A stretch of 64,000 nucleotides of DNA from Apostichopus japonicus (taxonomy: Eukaryota > Echinodermata > Holothuroidea > Aspidochirotida > Stichopodidae). The first letter of the stretch is position 1. Every line of letters begins with the position of its first letter. Under the pieces are notes generated by a model. It ran no database searches. It worked only from the letters and a program-made list of their open reading frames with translations, and had not been told where the DNA came from. The position numbers were made by a program, and so were the translations under genes. Below, in pieces: positions 23,901 through 36,500 of the stretch. The stretch spans positions 14,697,984 through 14,761,983 of the forward strand of contig NC_092564.1 of the NCBI RefSeq assembly GCF_037975245.1, in the 5' to 3' direction.

Positions 23901-26900
23901 TCCTTTCAGTAAACTTACTTTGTGTTTAGATTTATACACTTGTCATCTGAATCTTCAAATTCCAATAGGTCTTCTAGAGTTTGCTGATACCTGGAGGGGG
24001 AGATAAAAACAATTATCATCCTTGTTATCTAAAAGATTACAAAAGTATTTTGAACTTCAATGTGAAGACTGAAACTACTGTAAATACTGTGAATGAGATG
24101 TATAGAGCATAAACCGACCGGCCATCCTTGTGATAGGATGAATTTAATCAGTGACTAAAGGCAACAGAAGTTGGTTAGCTATAAGTCATCAAAACTTTAA
24201 AACTTGTGCACATAGATCGGTTATGTGTTAATATACTTCATATAGCATGGGTGGCCAAACTTAATAGGTAACGTACCAGCTAGTTCCACCATAAACTTCA
24301 AATGTTTGAGAGCCGCAAGACATGAACGCTGCCAAGTTACCTTTCATAAAATACTCATGAAAATTGAAGTCATGATGATGTGAAAAGGAGCTCTGCCAAC
24401 TATCTTTGAACCGCACATTACATGCATAAGCCGCATGTGGCTCACACGGAGCCTGCTCTGTGATGAGAATTTTAGATCTCTGTTTTTCTTTTCTTTTTTA
24501 ATTAGATCTGAAATATTGAATTGAATTAAAGAGAAGCTGAAGAGAGTGCTGCAGTAACGAAACCATCAAATATGACAGAGCTAACGAGTTGAAACCAAAC
24601 AACACAAGTTATTACAGTACCCCTACAATATGTCACTAATCACATATATGACCAATTATAGGCTGAATAACATCTTTAGTATGCATGCCAAGCATAACTG
24701 TGTATCTATGTTGAAAACTGTCATGGTTTCCATCGCAAACAACACCACACAGAATTGCCGTAATCTCAGAAAAACTTCCTGAAGGTCAAACAAGCACAAA
24801 CAAACCAATGAGTTCAGTTCCAGCAGAGACTGAAGAAAGAATATATGACACTACTGTAAGCCGCTTTGAGGAAAACCAAGTACTGTTTTAAACATTCGAA
24901 ACATGAGAGAGGAACACTTTATATAGTGTAGACGAGGAAGTCAATGAATTTCCAAAAGTTTGATGACCAAGTTTCCTATTTCATTTTTTTTCAACTTTGT
25001 GAAGCCATTCTTACCATCCTTTCACTGTTCTAGCAGAGGGCATCTGTAGTAGTTTCTCTGGCAAGAGGTTTATCTCTTTCATGATGTTACAAATCCTCAC
25101 GGGCAACTCGTGCTTTAGAAATGAAAAAGACTGAGGACCGTTTCCATCTTCCATGCCTGAAGAAAAAAAAAAAGAGAGAAAGAGAAATAATTAAACTTGT
25201 CAATAAACCTGAGGTCACAGGGTCAAGAGTTAATTATGCATATAAAGTTCCATACATCCATAGTAACTTGTGTTATTGACAGTGTGAACAAGGTCACCAA
25301 TTACAACTGTAGGCAAAGCAGATCAGAAATTTTGCAACAAACTACGTAGTCCTATTTGTACCATTTTATTTTTTTCATGATACTTACAATCCCAATTTTT
25401 CTTTAGTACCTACAGTACTTGATCAGCCGTCATTTATACATGGCTCAACTGTAGAGCGATTTCATGAACTGACTGAACACTGTAACTGCCCAACCAGCAG
25501 GCAGCATTGCTATTAGTAAACACAAATGAGCAAGCTAGATTACAGATTTAATGTTTACTTTTAGGAAGGTGGCATGGTAGGTGGAGATGGAATGTAGTGG
25601 GAGCGGGGTAGGAGGGGTGGCAAGGAAACAGAGAGCGTCAGGTGATCTTAACCTAGTTATTGAACTACAGTACCACTACCAATTAACACTTTTAAGGTTC
25701 ACTAAGGCTACCTTCCCCCATATCCCAACTTTCCCATATCCCAACTTCCCCATATCCCAACTTTCCCCATACCCCACCTTCCTCCGTATCCCACCTTCCC
25801 TGTATCCCATGGTTGTCCATATCTCACCTTCCCTGTATCCCACCTTCCCCCACCTTCCCCGTATCACATCTTCGTCCATATCTCACCTTCCCCATATCCC
25901 ACCTTCCCCCGTACCCCACCTTCGTCCATATCTCACCTTCCCCTATACCCCACCCTCTTCTTCCCAGTTTGCCAATAAACTGTAACTGGCTCTACATCCT
26001 TGCATGTGGAGACTTTTAAATGAAAACTAAATCACATCTGCGCGGTATTTAACCCTGAACGAATGATAACCTAAGAACTAGTCAAATTTCTATAGTTTTA
26101 TCATCTCAAAGTTTTACAAAACTCCAATCCAAACTCAGGCCAAGTTCTTGTGACTATAGCCATATATAGACATCCCTTGTTATGTAAGCACTAAACAGGT
26201 ACCTACAAGGCCTAGCAACCGAACAGCAATATCAAGCAACAATGGGGAACAACAAATGGGGTGATAAGGACACATGACTTGTTATCAGCTGATGTTTCCT
26301 TACGATTTAACCTTCAAACTGACAAACACTGACCTTTGCACATATCCCAAACCCAAAAAAAGGTCTACAGTAAATCACGCCACACATTTTTCTGTCACAG
26401 CTTCAATCCAACAATACTCCCCAAACAATGCCAATAACAGCTGATACTGGAGTTTTGCAAACAATGGTACCTATCCAGGTCTGTGATTGGCTGTTGATGC
26501 TTTGGAAACAACCAGGCAAGTCAGTCATTCCCATTGGTTCAATTTGAAGGTGTGTCAGTAGGCTTGGCTGATATACAAACAAGCTATATGAAGGTCACTT
26601 TCTTAAGTGCTGCAATAGACAGATGGGATTTCATCATCTTTATGTACCGGTAACTGTGTACAGTGGGCTGTATATATAGTGTATGTATGTCCTACATAGT
26701 TTATGTTGGATGTATTACATCTTAGCACCATAACTGGATAGATAATTGTGTGTGTAAAGGGAGTTATGGGGGAGTTGTTCCAACTCCCCGGTGTATGTGT
26801 GTAGACATCTAGTGCAGTATGCAGCAGTGATTTCTGGATGTAAACATTCTTATTTGAAGCTCCAGATAAATTCACTTCGACAAGCTCCTGTCATAGAAAG

Positions 26901-29900
26901 TGTAACTAAACATCAATGATCAACATGGAGTCTGAAATTGTTACCTTCACTTTACTTTTTATAGGTTTGATTGCTATCTCATAAACTAACAAATTTCCGT
27001 GTTCGGTTAGAGAACATGTAGACATGGGTACATGAAGAAAATGTCTCCAAAATACAAGAAGAAATTTCATAAATTTACATTAATTTTAAGTCACTACTAA
27101 ACCACACTTCAAAATCATTAATTTGTGTCCTACATGTTCTTAACTAATTCCTTTTGTAAAACATGAGCAATGATTTTTAACTGTAGACTTCCTTATTACA
27201 GTACATATCTCTTAATTTTTTTTTTAATAGTTTTTGTGATCATTAAAATGTACCATGTTCTAAATAGAAATGGCACTGTTCATAGTAATATCAAAAGTTT
27301 GTTAAGAACAGGACAACGGATGCTTCTTACATTTATTTTGGTTAATAATACTCCTAGATTACTCAGGTCTCAACCAAACAAAGAAGAAACAGTGCAAGAT
27401 GCTTTATTAGTTTCTTACTGAATTGGATAAAATAGTGATTCAAAAATTTGTGAGCAATGAAATGCTGAGAATGGAAAAGAATCACATATTAATGACTGAC
27501 TTTAAACAAAAATTATGCCCTTTTGCTTCAATGACAAAGATTTTTGGGGGGCGGGGCAAGGAAATCTAGAAGGGCATCTTGTTATTCATGTAATGAATTT
27601 TGGAGGGAGTCCTATTAATACGCATCTAGCCTTATTTCGAGTAAATGTTACTGGCGACCTTCAGTAGGGCTACTCGATTAAAGTAACATTAATGTTCATC
27701 ATTTGGAGAAGAAATCTAGAAGGGTGGTGACTTACTATTCATCAACTGATCTTATATAAATGACACTGACTAGCAAATATCAAACCTGTAGAGCACATGT
27801 ATGGAGAAAGCTCCTTTTAATATGCTGCCATTACTGAAACTTAAAAGATCCAGTAGATGCCATGATGGCTATCCAATCTGGAGGTTTCAAATTTTCTTTA
27901 CAATTCTGTACATAGCTGTAGTCAAACCTCGTTTCAAAATTCAACTTTTTCAAATTTCATTGATTTAAACCCACACAAATGTGTCCCATATATAGACTAA
28001 TATTGAAGATGCCTGCCCCTCTACAAATCTGAGTACTTTGTAAGGGTGCCAGTTCAACTTTCTGTGATACTCTTGAGTGACTCTTTCAGATTTCGCAGAC
28101 CAAACTTCCTGTGCGAGATAAATGACATGGTACATACAGTATCTGCCTGATGACAGCATTGGCGCACAACCAGGGAGCACATTCACCAAGCTCCCTGGTA
28201 CAACTGACAGCATTTGCTATCTTCAAAGTGAGCAACATATTACAGAGACAATATTTTTTCTTTTTATTTGGTTCCAAAGCCTGCTACAGAATATTTTACA
28301 ATATCAATATTCAATCATTTAATTACAGTCATCCAGGACTGAAGATGGTATATATACTGTACTGTACATTTAAAAAGTACAATACTGCAGGCTCTTTAAC
28401 AATAACTTCTAACTGTCTGGGACTGATGCTCAATTCTAACAATCAATTCATTCACTGCCGATACTGTAGATGGTCATCCACATTCACTGGGATTCTGGTT
28501 ATGACCTAAGTTCTAGTCAGCCAACCAAAACTACACATGAAGTAGTCATAGGACCACACTGGTCAGCAAAAAACCCATCTCGAAACCAACTCTCATTAAT
28601 AATTCATCGTTCTGTGTCAGGGATGCTGACATTTTTACAGACCCACTTGTTTTTGTTTTTTAGGGTTAGTGCATGCATGGGTCACTCCATAAATAAATGC
28701 TTCATCCTCTATGATCAATTTACTGACACTAGTACTGTACTTCACTTACTGCAAGTGCTTTGCGGCATCTCATGTCCCTATAAACGTAGATTAAATTCCG
28801 AAACTAATACCTGGTTCAGATATTTACGAACGATGATTCAACAAACTTACTTGTCTCCGTACTACAAATGCACACTGGCTATACCGTCTCTAGAGCCCCT
28901 GGTAACCTTTTCACACAGTGCCCTCTCCAGCTACCAGCCCATTCCAGTCTACCACCCTCCTCCTCCTCACGAAACCTCCCAAAGAAATCAAAATCAAGCA
29001 AATTCGCAGAAATATATGCAAGACAAACAGGTAAACCTGAGGCAAACTGTGGTTCCCGAAAAAATGCCCAAAATAATAATGATACCCATGCAATCTTGAG
29101 GTATTCTTTTGGTAAATAAGATGATGCAATACCTTTGTCTAGTATGGTGGTTTATCGTAACTTTGCGTGCCTCCTAAATTCCCGTACTGTAATACACATA
29201 TGTAGCGGCACTAATAGACGAGCTGTAGTTGCTACAGTATGTTCTTTAGTCAAATTGAAACCACTTTTTCAATCACACTTTTAATGTACAAAGCCTTCCC
29301 CAAAATGGCCAAAATTGCCACGTAGTGAAACTAAGAAAATTCACGGTTGTATGAGACATTTCCGTGGATTATTTCACCAGTTTAGCTGATTTTACAGCAA
29401 ACTTCATTGCATGCACAAAGTGAGGGAAAATTTGTCCCCGCTTTCAACACTTTGACTCACAACCTTTATACAACTATTATTCTTCCTATTTATGATGGAT
29501 TTGGGTCAAACCATCAATGAAAGCACATAGCTGAAGGATAGAACTAAACCACTGAGCAAACTCAGCGAGATTGTCATTATCGCTATTCTTTCAAAGAACA
29601 TTATTGCTTTTACTAATGCGAATTTACTGTTAACCGTCATACACTAGTATTTGCTGCAAGTAAGTACAGTACCTAACAAGTATTCCCATATACTGTATGT
29701 CATGAAATGTAACTGGTAGTAGCCTACCTGTAAAAGGTACTGTTTTATTCCATACTTACTGTGCAATATATGCAACATGGCCTTTTTTATGCATTCTTGG
29801 ATGCTTTACAATTGGTACGATTTCCATCGATGACGCTGATCATCATTTGATACATACATTTACCATTTACACACTTTGCAGCAAATGCTGACAAAAGCTA

Positions 29901-30599
29901 CATGGACTGACGATACAAACCAAAAAAATACTCTGGAAAATAACATCGACATACAGTAGAAATTTCCCCCTCCCGGACCATTTGCTAGTGGTCAAATACT
30001 GAGGCATACTCTTGTTCGTCAGATGGGATGGTTAATTGTCTGTCTCAGGAGCTTGAACAGGATGCGAAAATTACAAGCCCGATTCATTATGCTTAACACT
30101 TTTCAAAAAGAGAAGGCTCAGTATGACCTGGTTTGCTACATGATCATCACATGGACAGTGTTTGAAATGAGCATCTGCAGTGTTGGCTACCTAATGTTTC
30201 GGAATTACTATAACTAAAAAGTGTCCTACTTACTTAATCCTCACACATCGGGAACATGCCAATTACTAAGACTCTGGGCCTAAGATAATAGTTCTAGGCC
30301 TATCTGAAAATGTATGAGACAAACAGTTGTACTGAGAGGGGAAGGGAAGGGGATGCAGGGGAATGGAGTGGGGTCAGCATGAACAATTAATGGCATGCAA
30401 CTTGGGGTGGGTTGCTTCAACTTGTGAAAACGCTCAGAGACAAAGGCCAATGATTTATGATTTTTAAATACTTACCAAAATCCAAGAACTGTTTGATTGA
30501 TAATGGTGATGGCGAAAACTTTGAGTAGTGCTCCATCTGTGCTTGCACATGAGCCTTTCTCAGCACGTTGGTTAGCAGCCTTACAGATAATCGCACCAT
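11804..30599 (-). CDS. PDK: Pyruvate dehydrogenase kinase, mitochondrial (complete, 11 coding exons)
   Basis: PDK phosphorylates the E1-alpha subunit of the pyruvate dehydrogenase complex in the mitochondrial matrix and so shuts down pyruvate oxidation. Eleven exons with GT-AG borders join without a frame break into 413 residues, the usual PDK size. In order: a basic, amphipathic N-terminus (residues 1-17) fitting a mitochondrial presequence; [17 protein letters not shown]; the four-helix domain with [17 protein letters not shown] and [36 protein letters not shown]; then the GHKL ATPase fold. Its N box spans exons 7-8 with Glu252 and Asn256, the G1 box is SDEGGG (291-296), and the G2 box is GYGYG (329-333). 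The C-terminal Asp394-Trp395 pair corresponds to the DW motif used in dimer cross-contacts. The start is the ATG at 30599 because it precedes the basic leader. The frame remains open upstream to an acceptor at about 30630, so an upstream noncoding or coding exon is likely. Which vertebrate paralogue it is closest to cannot be told by eye. Confidence 0.96.
12861..13540. repeat. 40-bp satellite, 17 tandem copies, in the last PDK intron
   Basis: Seventeen units of exactly 40 bp without length change. The consensus reads AAGTTGCATTGTCATGACAA then ACCAATCAGATCTAGGATTC. Many units contain the perfect 12-bp palindrome TTGTCATGACAA, and most contain CCAATCA. Unit variants recur with a 160-bp spacing (for example 13181-13260 and 13341-13420), so amplification occurred in multi-unit blocks. 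Confidence 0.97.
13696..13809 (-). CDS. PDK: PDK coding exon 10 (G2 box)
   Basis: Residues 328-365: [20 protein letters not shown], then [18 protein letters not shown]. Contains the G2 box and the GTDA(L/V)IYLK end of the ATPase fold. Acceptor atttcag, donor TTAAAG|gtaagg, phase 0. Confidence 0.95.
14323..14436 (-). CDS. PDK: PDK coding exon 9 (G1 box)
   Basis: Residues 290-327: [20 protein letters not shown], then [11 protein letters not shown] and the ATP-lid region. The G1 box reads SDEGGG where SDRGGG is usual. Acceptor ttccacag, donor CCTCTG|gtaggt, phase 0. Confidence 0.94.
15484..15585 (-). CDS. PDK: PDK coding exon 8 (N box)
   Basis: Residues 256-289: [20 protein letters not shown], then [14 protein letters not shown]. 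Provides the Mg-ATP-binding asparagine of the N box (Asn256). Acceptor ctttccag, donor ATTAGG|gtgagt, phase 0. A 169-codon frame on the opposite strand here is a shadow. Confidence 0.93.
15586..19583. other. PDK intron 7, no further gene recognised
   Basis: About 4 kb of AT-rich intron with a C run near 17420 and the 47-bp duplication at 19157-19238. I searched it for missing PDK segments and found none are needed. Confidence 0.7.
19157..19238. repeat. Two-copy direct repeat of about 47 bp
   Basis: TTATCAGTTCGATTGTGAAT followed by GCCTG(C/G)TTAC occurs twice about 40 bp apart, within PDK intron 7. Confidence 0.8.
19584..19738 (-). CDS. PDK: PDK coding exon 7
   Basis: Residues 204-255: [20 protein letters not shown], then [17 protein letters not shown]. 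It carries the catalytic-base glutamate of the N box (Glu252). Acceptor ctcttcag, donor TTCAAG|gtgagt, phase 0. Confidence 0.95.
19739..21752. other. PDK intron 6, no feature recognised
   Basis: About 2 kb of intron. From about 20530 to 21150 it repeats loose variants of TGACCTTTGAC(C/T)T, giving a weak periodicity, but I could not define a clean repeat unit. Confidence 0.5.
21753..21839 (-). CDS. PDK: PDK coding exon 6
   Basis: Residues 175-204: [20 protein letters not shown], then TDVVSVVA. The HIGSIDPN block is a PDK hallmark at the start of the kinase domain. Acceptor ttgcag, donor GCAG|gtgagt, phase 1. Confidence 0.94.
22211..22331 (-). CDS. PDK: PDK coding exon 5
   Basis: Residues 135-175: [16 protein letters not shown], then [20 protein letters not shown] and INQH. 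This is the signature of the PDK/BCKDK helical domain. Acceptor ttcgtag, donor CACA|gtaagt, phase 1. Confidence 0.95.
23282..23345 (-). CDS. PDK: PDK coding exon 4
   Basis: Residues 113-134: [20 protein letters not shown]. The acceptor is cctatag|GTTTACAG; a nearer tttacag would break the frame and lose the conserved FTE, so I chose the upstream one. Donor GCGCAG|gtaagg, phase 0. Confidence 0.92.
23919..23990 (-). CDS. PDK: PDK coding exon 3
   Basis: Residues 89-113: [14 protein letters not shown], then [11 protein letters not shown]. Acceptor cctccag|GT, donor ACAAA|gtaagt, phase 2 in and out. Confidence 0.9.
24247..24465. mobile_element. Decayed hAT-type MITE remnant
   Basis: It starts CATGGGTGGCCAAACTTAAT, a typical eroded hAT terminus, and contains GAGCCGCAAGA and GCCGCATGTGGCTC blocks like the element at 9834-10185. 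No matching right terminus or target duplication remains. It lies in a PDK intron. Confidence 0.5.
25015..25156 (-). CDS. PDK: PDK coding exon 2
   Basis: Residues 42-89. Acceptor cttcag|GC and donor GGATG|gtaag. Encodes [20 protein letters not shown] and PSARTVKG, a strongly conserved helix of the N-terminal regulatory domain. Enters phase 1, leaves phase 2. Confidence 0.93.
25710..25975. repeat. Polypyrimidine minisatellite (CCCATATCCCACCTTC-like)
   Basis: About 265 bp of pyrimidine-rich tandem units of roughly 14-16 bp, with longer blocks containing GTCCATATCTCACCTTCC repeated three times. It lies in PDK intron 1, about 0.6 kb upstream of exon 2 in the direction of transcription. Confidence 0.9.
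25976..30475. other. Bulk of PDK intron 1, no gene recognised
   Basis: AT-rich intron. A 209-codon open frame at 28470-29099 (plus) has no recognisable domain and looks like chance. No further exon is required between PDK exons 1 and 2. Confidence 0.55.
30476..30599 (-). CDS. PDK: PDK coding exon 1
   Basis: Residues 1-41. Starts [20 protein letters not shown] (mitochondrial leader-like), then [17 protein letters not shown]. Ends in donor TTTTG|gtaagt, phase 1. An acceptor (tttccag) lies 30 bases upstream of the ATG with no stop between, so the exon probably begins near 30629 with 5' UTR. Confidence 0.92.
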
Positions 30600-33500
30600 C
30601 TTGACAAGCTGTTTGTCTCGAGTTGAATACTGGAAATAAGCCTACTGTGGAAATATAACAACCCTGATATCAGTGTTTCCACTTCAGAGGCTGGAAACTA
30701 CTGTAGTTGGAGGTAGGATGATTGCACACCTCTTTTCTGTGTGCTTTGATCTGAGTACGTAGAAGTCGGATTGATGTCTGTCCAATTAAACACGAATTAA
30801 CTGACAGTGGTAGTGCTGTGGTCCTCTTGGTATGACCCAATGGTTAACGGTATGGCGTTGGAATCTTCGTCACTGTGATGAAAGTGAAAATTGTATTGCT
30901 AAAAACATCACCAACTAAACAACAAAGTTAACGTTAATTGCAACCTGAGCCAATTGGTTGCCAAATGTCTTGGCGATGATATTTGCACTCCATCGGGTTC
31001 TAGCTTCATCCGGTTTTTTGTTCTAAAAGCACAGCCTTCAACAACTGGGACTACCGCCGTTTATACAAAAGTTCGTCTAAGGATTGTTGTCTGGTCAAAT
31101 TTAAACTATAGAGTAATGTCGCGATGGCAGTTACGTACTAAACGAAGTCTGAGCCACGGTGTGTTTACGCTCTCGTTTCAACACAATGTATGAGTCGCTC
31201 GCGTGTACTGCGCTTAGGCGCGGTACAAACTTGCATGCCTAGTTCAATTTCTATTCATGCCACCTATTTGGAAATTTCCAGTTCATTGATCTACGGTAGC
31301 TTACAACCATCAATTGCTTCAAAATTAAAACTACTAATATCCGAACGGTTGAACTTTAGTATTGTCAAGGCAGTTCAAATAGTTATTTTGAGTGCTTTAT
31401 TTTATGATGAATGTCTAGGTATAATACAATTCAAATGAGATGGTTATATTACGGTTTTAAACTAGTATGTTTGTAACGTTCTACATGTACTACCGTAGAC
31501 CCTTTCTCTTGTAGATTTCCATCAGCAGAATGTGATCCCTGTTTGATTTTGGTTCATGTTGATTCTTTGTGGAACGCCAACTGACGCATTATAATGATGT
31601 TTTGAAAGATATGTCCGTGTTCTAAATTGTATTTCATGCTCATGAGAACTCTTAACACACAGAACGCAAAAAGGCTGACAGAAAATACTATCTATCCGAA
31701 CGATATGTCCATTCTGTTATCTGAAATGTAAAATATGTACCGGGCCATCGTGTAAATATGACGTTGTAAAGCAGCAACATACATTGGTGTTTACGTTCAC
31801 GTGACATCCTCAGTTTACATAGTGGACATACCTTACCTTTCGGGACTGTGTAAAATGTTGGCAGAACATCATCTTATCTGTTTAGCTCTTCCATACACTA
31901 AGGGACTCCACCTATAATTGATAAATTGACAGTACTTCACAATCGGCCGTGAGGCATTATACGCCAGTTGACAGAATAGTTAAGAATATAAATTGACAAT
32001 AGATATACAGAAACATGAAAGGGAACGGAGCTTCAACATTTACACATTTACGAAATATGATTGTTGTATTATGGTTGTTATATTATGGTTTTAATTAAAG
32101 CCGTACGTTCTTTTGTACTTCCAGCATTGTACACTAGTTACATTCGACTTTTATGCTTCAAGAAAAGTATTTGCTACTAAGTTAATTGGGAACATGCATT
32201 CAATGGTAATTACATTTCGGTGGATGCTTTAGAAAGGGATTCTATCTTTCAGTATACCGTAGTACCATAGCGGTATTTTACAATAGACTTGTGGCATTAC
32301 TTCTATGAACCATACTCATTACTAGCTATAAGTCTTATTGAAAGGATCGATGGGGCCACCGGTCTGTGCGCTTCTACGTTGTACTGTGTAGCGAAATGAC
32401 TGCCGGGTAGAACGAGGCTATACGCATGACCATTTCAATGAGAGGCGTTGAACCCATGCAATTGCAATTAGTTCATAGTTTTGGTAGTGAATCGACATAT
32501 CATGGAGGTACATTTTGTAAAAAATGAACTTGTTGATTTGTTCCACAGAGAAGACCTTCTAAAGACGGGCCTGTAAACCATTTTGTCTATTAGGTTACCG
32601 AGGACCAGGCCCAATCGAGTGATGTGCTCCCATCACCCAAATCTATTGAATACAATATACGAGGTAATAAGAGCTGGTTGAAATATTTACCTAGTCTCTA
32701 TATCGTTACGCACAACGGCGTGTTTGATACAAGTAACCAATTACTATCACTACTACATTTTCTTTTAATCTGTTGGAACTAATTAACCTATCACTTCCTC
32801 AATCTTATAATTAAAGAAAGGTTAATTTGCCTGCACCGCCCTTAAGTTGTAGGCCTGTGTTTGTTTTGAACAAACTTCTTGATTATCGTTGATATCGGAA
32901 TCATGCTATCCATGACGCGGTCATCCTCTGACAAAAAGATACAAACCAACTACAAATGTATGCTTTAAATTCTACTTCGTTATAGCAATCCCGTTTCAAA
33001 TACATTTGTCAATATCATTTTCGTAACTTACTGGATTTTAAGGTCTACTACGTATAGTCGGTTGCTTGAATCTTTATTATCTAGGTCATCTATAGCTTTT
33101 CGCAAATTTGAAATTTGCGCGTACACTGTGGTAACTAATATAATACTATATAGGCTACCATAATTAATTACCCACCTCCGCATACAGCTGCAAAACTGAA
33201 CCTTTTGTGATTCTGTCACGGGATGACCTGGCATTATTACGTCATCTTGGAAATGCCTCACATATCCAACTGCTGTACGGCTACAGACGTACCATGCATA
33301 CCTTCAATGCACATCATACAGTTTTCATAAATCAACTAAGAAACATTTTGTTTAACTACCGGTATATATAGTCACTTTCCTTTCTCCCATTCATTTTTTG
33401 TTGTTAAACTATATAATACAGTCAAACGTACATATTTCAACTATTTTTAAATAAGCAATATCATTCTGACGAATACAGGAGACTAAGAGAATGATACTAG

Positions 33501-36500
33501 TGTTCCGAGAATTTACCACATCGCAACTATACATTTGAATTATATGAATGACGTCAAAGCGTATTGTACTAAATATAGTTTAATATACCTGCAGTATAAT
33601 GCATATATCATCGTGACGTCAGACTTAACATGTCAATAAAAGATTGAATGGAGGAAGTTCCGTTCGGCTTTCTGGAATTGTGGTGATTCGACATTTATGT
33701 TGGCAGGGAAAGGCCTACAACTTACGTCACGTGTTAAACTTCTGTTTTGTATCGTGTAGGTAGAATGCCATTCACGTTGGAACCAGCTATAAATATACAG
33801 ACCAAACTTTCCCTTTAACACAATCATGATAAAAAGCAGACAAACCTGGCCGAACCCAATGTCTTTCACAAAAATTCAATTTTGACCTGAAACGATCTTT
33901 GACCTACTATCCTTGCCTATACTCACCAAGCGACCAATATACTTATTATTTTTCATCCAGATCAGGTCAAAACCTCAGGTGATGCCTTTTTGAAGGATTT
34001 CATGGTTAGGACTTGCTATGCTCTTAAACACCCTTCGACCTAAGTTTTGTGTAAACATTAATGAAGCCCCTAATATGGGTGCAACCACTTGGACAGCTTG
34101 GGTCAGGACCAAACAAATGGTATGCACACCTTTTTGTTGACAGATAGATATATACTTTGCTATTATCTCCATTAGATATCTTGCAAATTAAGCTACAAAT
34201 TGTTGCTTTTCTTGATAAATTCTTCATTTTTGTGATAGTTTAGCTGGCCTTTTGAATTCACAAGAGTTATAGTGAGTTAATTGAAAATAAATATTTGACA
34301 AGACTAACAAAACTCTGATTTCTCACAGGGAACACACACCAAAACTATGGGTTTGAGGGTACTTGGAATGGGCCCAACTGTTAACAAGAGACTTATTTAC
34401 AGTATGAGTTTAGGTTGCACTACTTCAACAAGAAATATTTGCTGGGTAGAGAATATTACGATATAAAAAGAGGGATGGGGCAAAAGCTCTTACAGAAAGT
34501 CAGTTGCAAGCTAAATACTAGGGATTCAACACAAATAAGAAACAAAACAAAAAAACATGTATTTTTTTGTAGTTTGAAACATTTTTGTAATGTTATTAAG
34601 AAACAGCATTAAATACAATTCAACTAATAACCATCCCGATTTTTTTTTTTACATTTTACAAAAACGAAAGAAAGAAGAAGCATTTTACATGAAACAGAAA
34701 GCTCATAATTTTACAGAAACCATTAACATGAATAAAACTGTCTGCAAAAATGAAAAGAAAGGAGGGGGGGGGGACAGGAATATTCCTGCTGCCTTATCAT
34801 TTCATATTTCCAAATTTTTAAAATATTTTAAAATGTTAAAAGCATATATCCATTCTATGGGAAAATATGTGCAAAAGCCATGATGAATTAATTAATTTTC
34901 CTTCATTAGTTTATATTGATGATATTAATGATACCTGCAGCTTTGTAAAAATATTTCAAAATTATCAATGACCCCTTCTAATATTGTGCTCTTTTATAAT
35001 CTGTTGAAAAAATAGGGCATTGTTCTCTTTAATATAAAGATAGACCATTGTCATTGAATGCTTTCCTAGAACTTTGATGTTGAATGAGAAGAATTGAAAT
35101 CCCACCACCCACCCCCCCCCACCCACCCCACCCCCCACAATCCACTTTTTTATCTCTCTGTTTTCTAAGTACAAAAAACAATGTGAGAGTCACTTGTTTC
35201 ATCAAATAAGTCTTACTGTTTCTTTTTTCCAATGATTAATTTCTCACTAATTCTCTTGCAATATATTAGAGAGATAATGTGAATGACAAGATTAGATTTT
35301 ATCATTTTAGTGGTTAGTCTATTATAGTCTATATCGGGAGATCTCATTTAATGTTCTACCAGGGCCAGAGATAAAACCATAGGATGGAGCAGAGAGTCCA
35401 ACAGACAAAACTATATAGCTAGATTGAGCAATCTGCAGGGTAGACCTGGTAAGTGCAAAAAACTGTGACAGGTTTGTATCTATCAAGGAGAGTTTTAAGA
35501 TCTTTCATAGACTGTCTGTGGCTCCCAGGTTACCTATTGAAAGCCACTGGTCTTGCTTGACCGGTCAAGACTGGTCTGTATAGTCTTGCTTGATATGATG
35601 AATGCAGTGTTTACCTATAGCTGTGATACTTGAATCTAGGTCAAACCAGGAATGTCGCTTTTAACTTCACACACTTATTTACGTTGCAGGATCCCATGGA
35701 GTTGTTTATTAACTTTGAATAAAAAATGAGAACATGAAATTCACTTCATACCACTGGACCAAATGAATTAGAGGTTTCAATGAGACAAAAAGAGGGGGAA
35801 AAAAAGAACAGGTTGGGACAGGTAAATGTAACAACAAAACTTTTACACCAACCTCTAAAAAGATGTTCCACTTTACTATTACAGTGTTGTATTACAAAAA
35901 TTGCAATAAAATATATCCCATATCCACTTTGCTTTGAAATTCTAAAGTCTTGGGACTACAAAAATTAAAACATATCAACTGAAAGACTATGTCATTACAA
36001 TCACAAAAATATTTTCTTCGAAAAATTAAAATTGAAAGGAATAAAATTGAAAGAAAAGCTAATCAAATGTACAAACAATCTAACCAATTTTTTCACCTTC
36101 TTTTCTTTGCCTTTTTGCATTTTTTGCGATAATTTCCGACAGACAAACATATTGTAACAAAATGCATTGACAAAAAACATCACAAATTTCTTTCAAAACA
36201 ACAATTTGGGAAAAAAGATGAATAAGATTATGCGCGAGATTAATTAAAACAGAAACACAAGGACTTCGTTGGTTAACAACCGTAAGGAAAACATGAGCAT
36301 GGAAAATTTGATTAATTGATTATTCATACAAAAGCTAAATATCGCTCTACTTGCCTACAATACAGAAGAAAGCTTAGGGTAGAAAATGAAGCAAATACGT
36401 TTTTTTAAATTTTCAAATTTCTAAATAGACCATATAGCTAGCCTTTCAGACATTTCCAATATAAAATGCTTCAACCCACTTCTGTTAGAAACCTTTGGTT

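Noticed and set aside
28470-29099. 209-codon plus-strand ORF in PDK intron 1
   Set aside because: No domain, odd composition and no splice or promoter context; consistent with chance.
30830-30880. tRNA/SINE-like stretch (TGACCCAATGGTTAACGG)
   Set aside because: Resembles a tRNA A box, but no B box, cloverleaf or SINE tail could be made out.
33028-33261. 77-codon minus ORF upstream of PDK
   Set aside because: No family resemblance and no splice link to PDK exon 1 that I could support.
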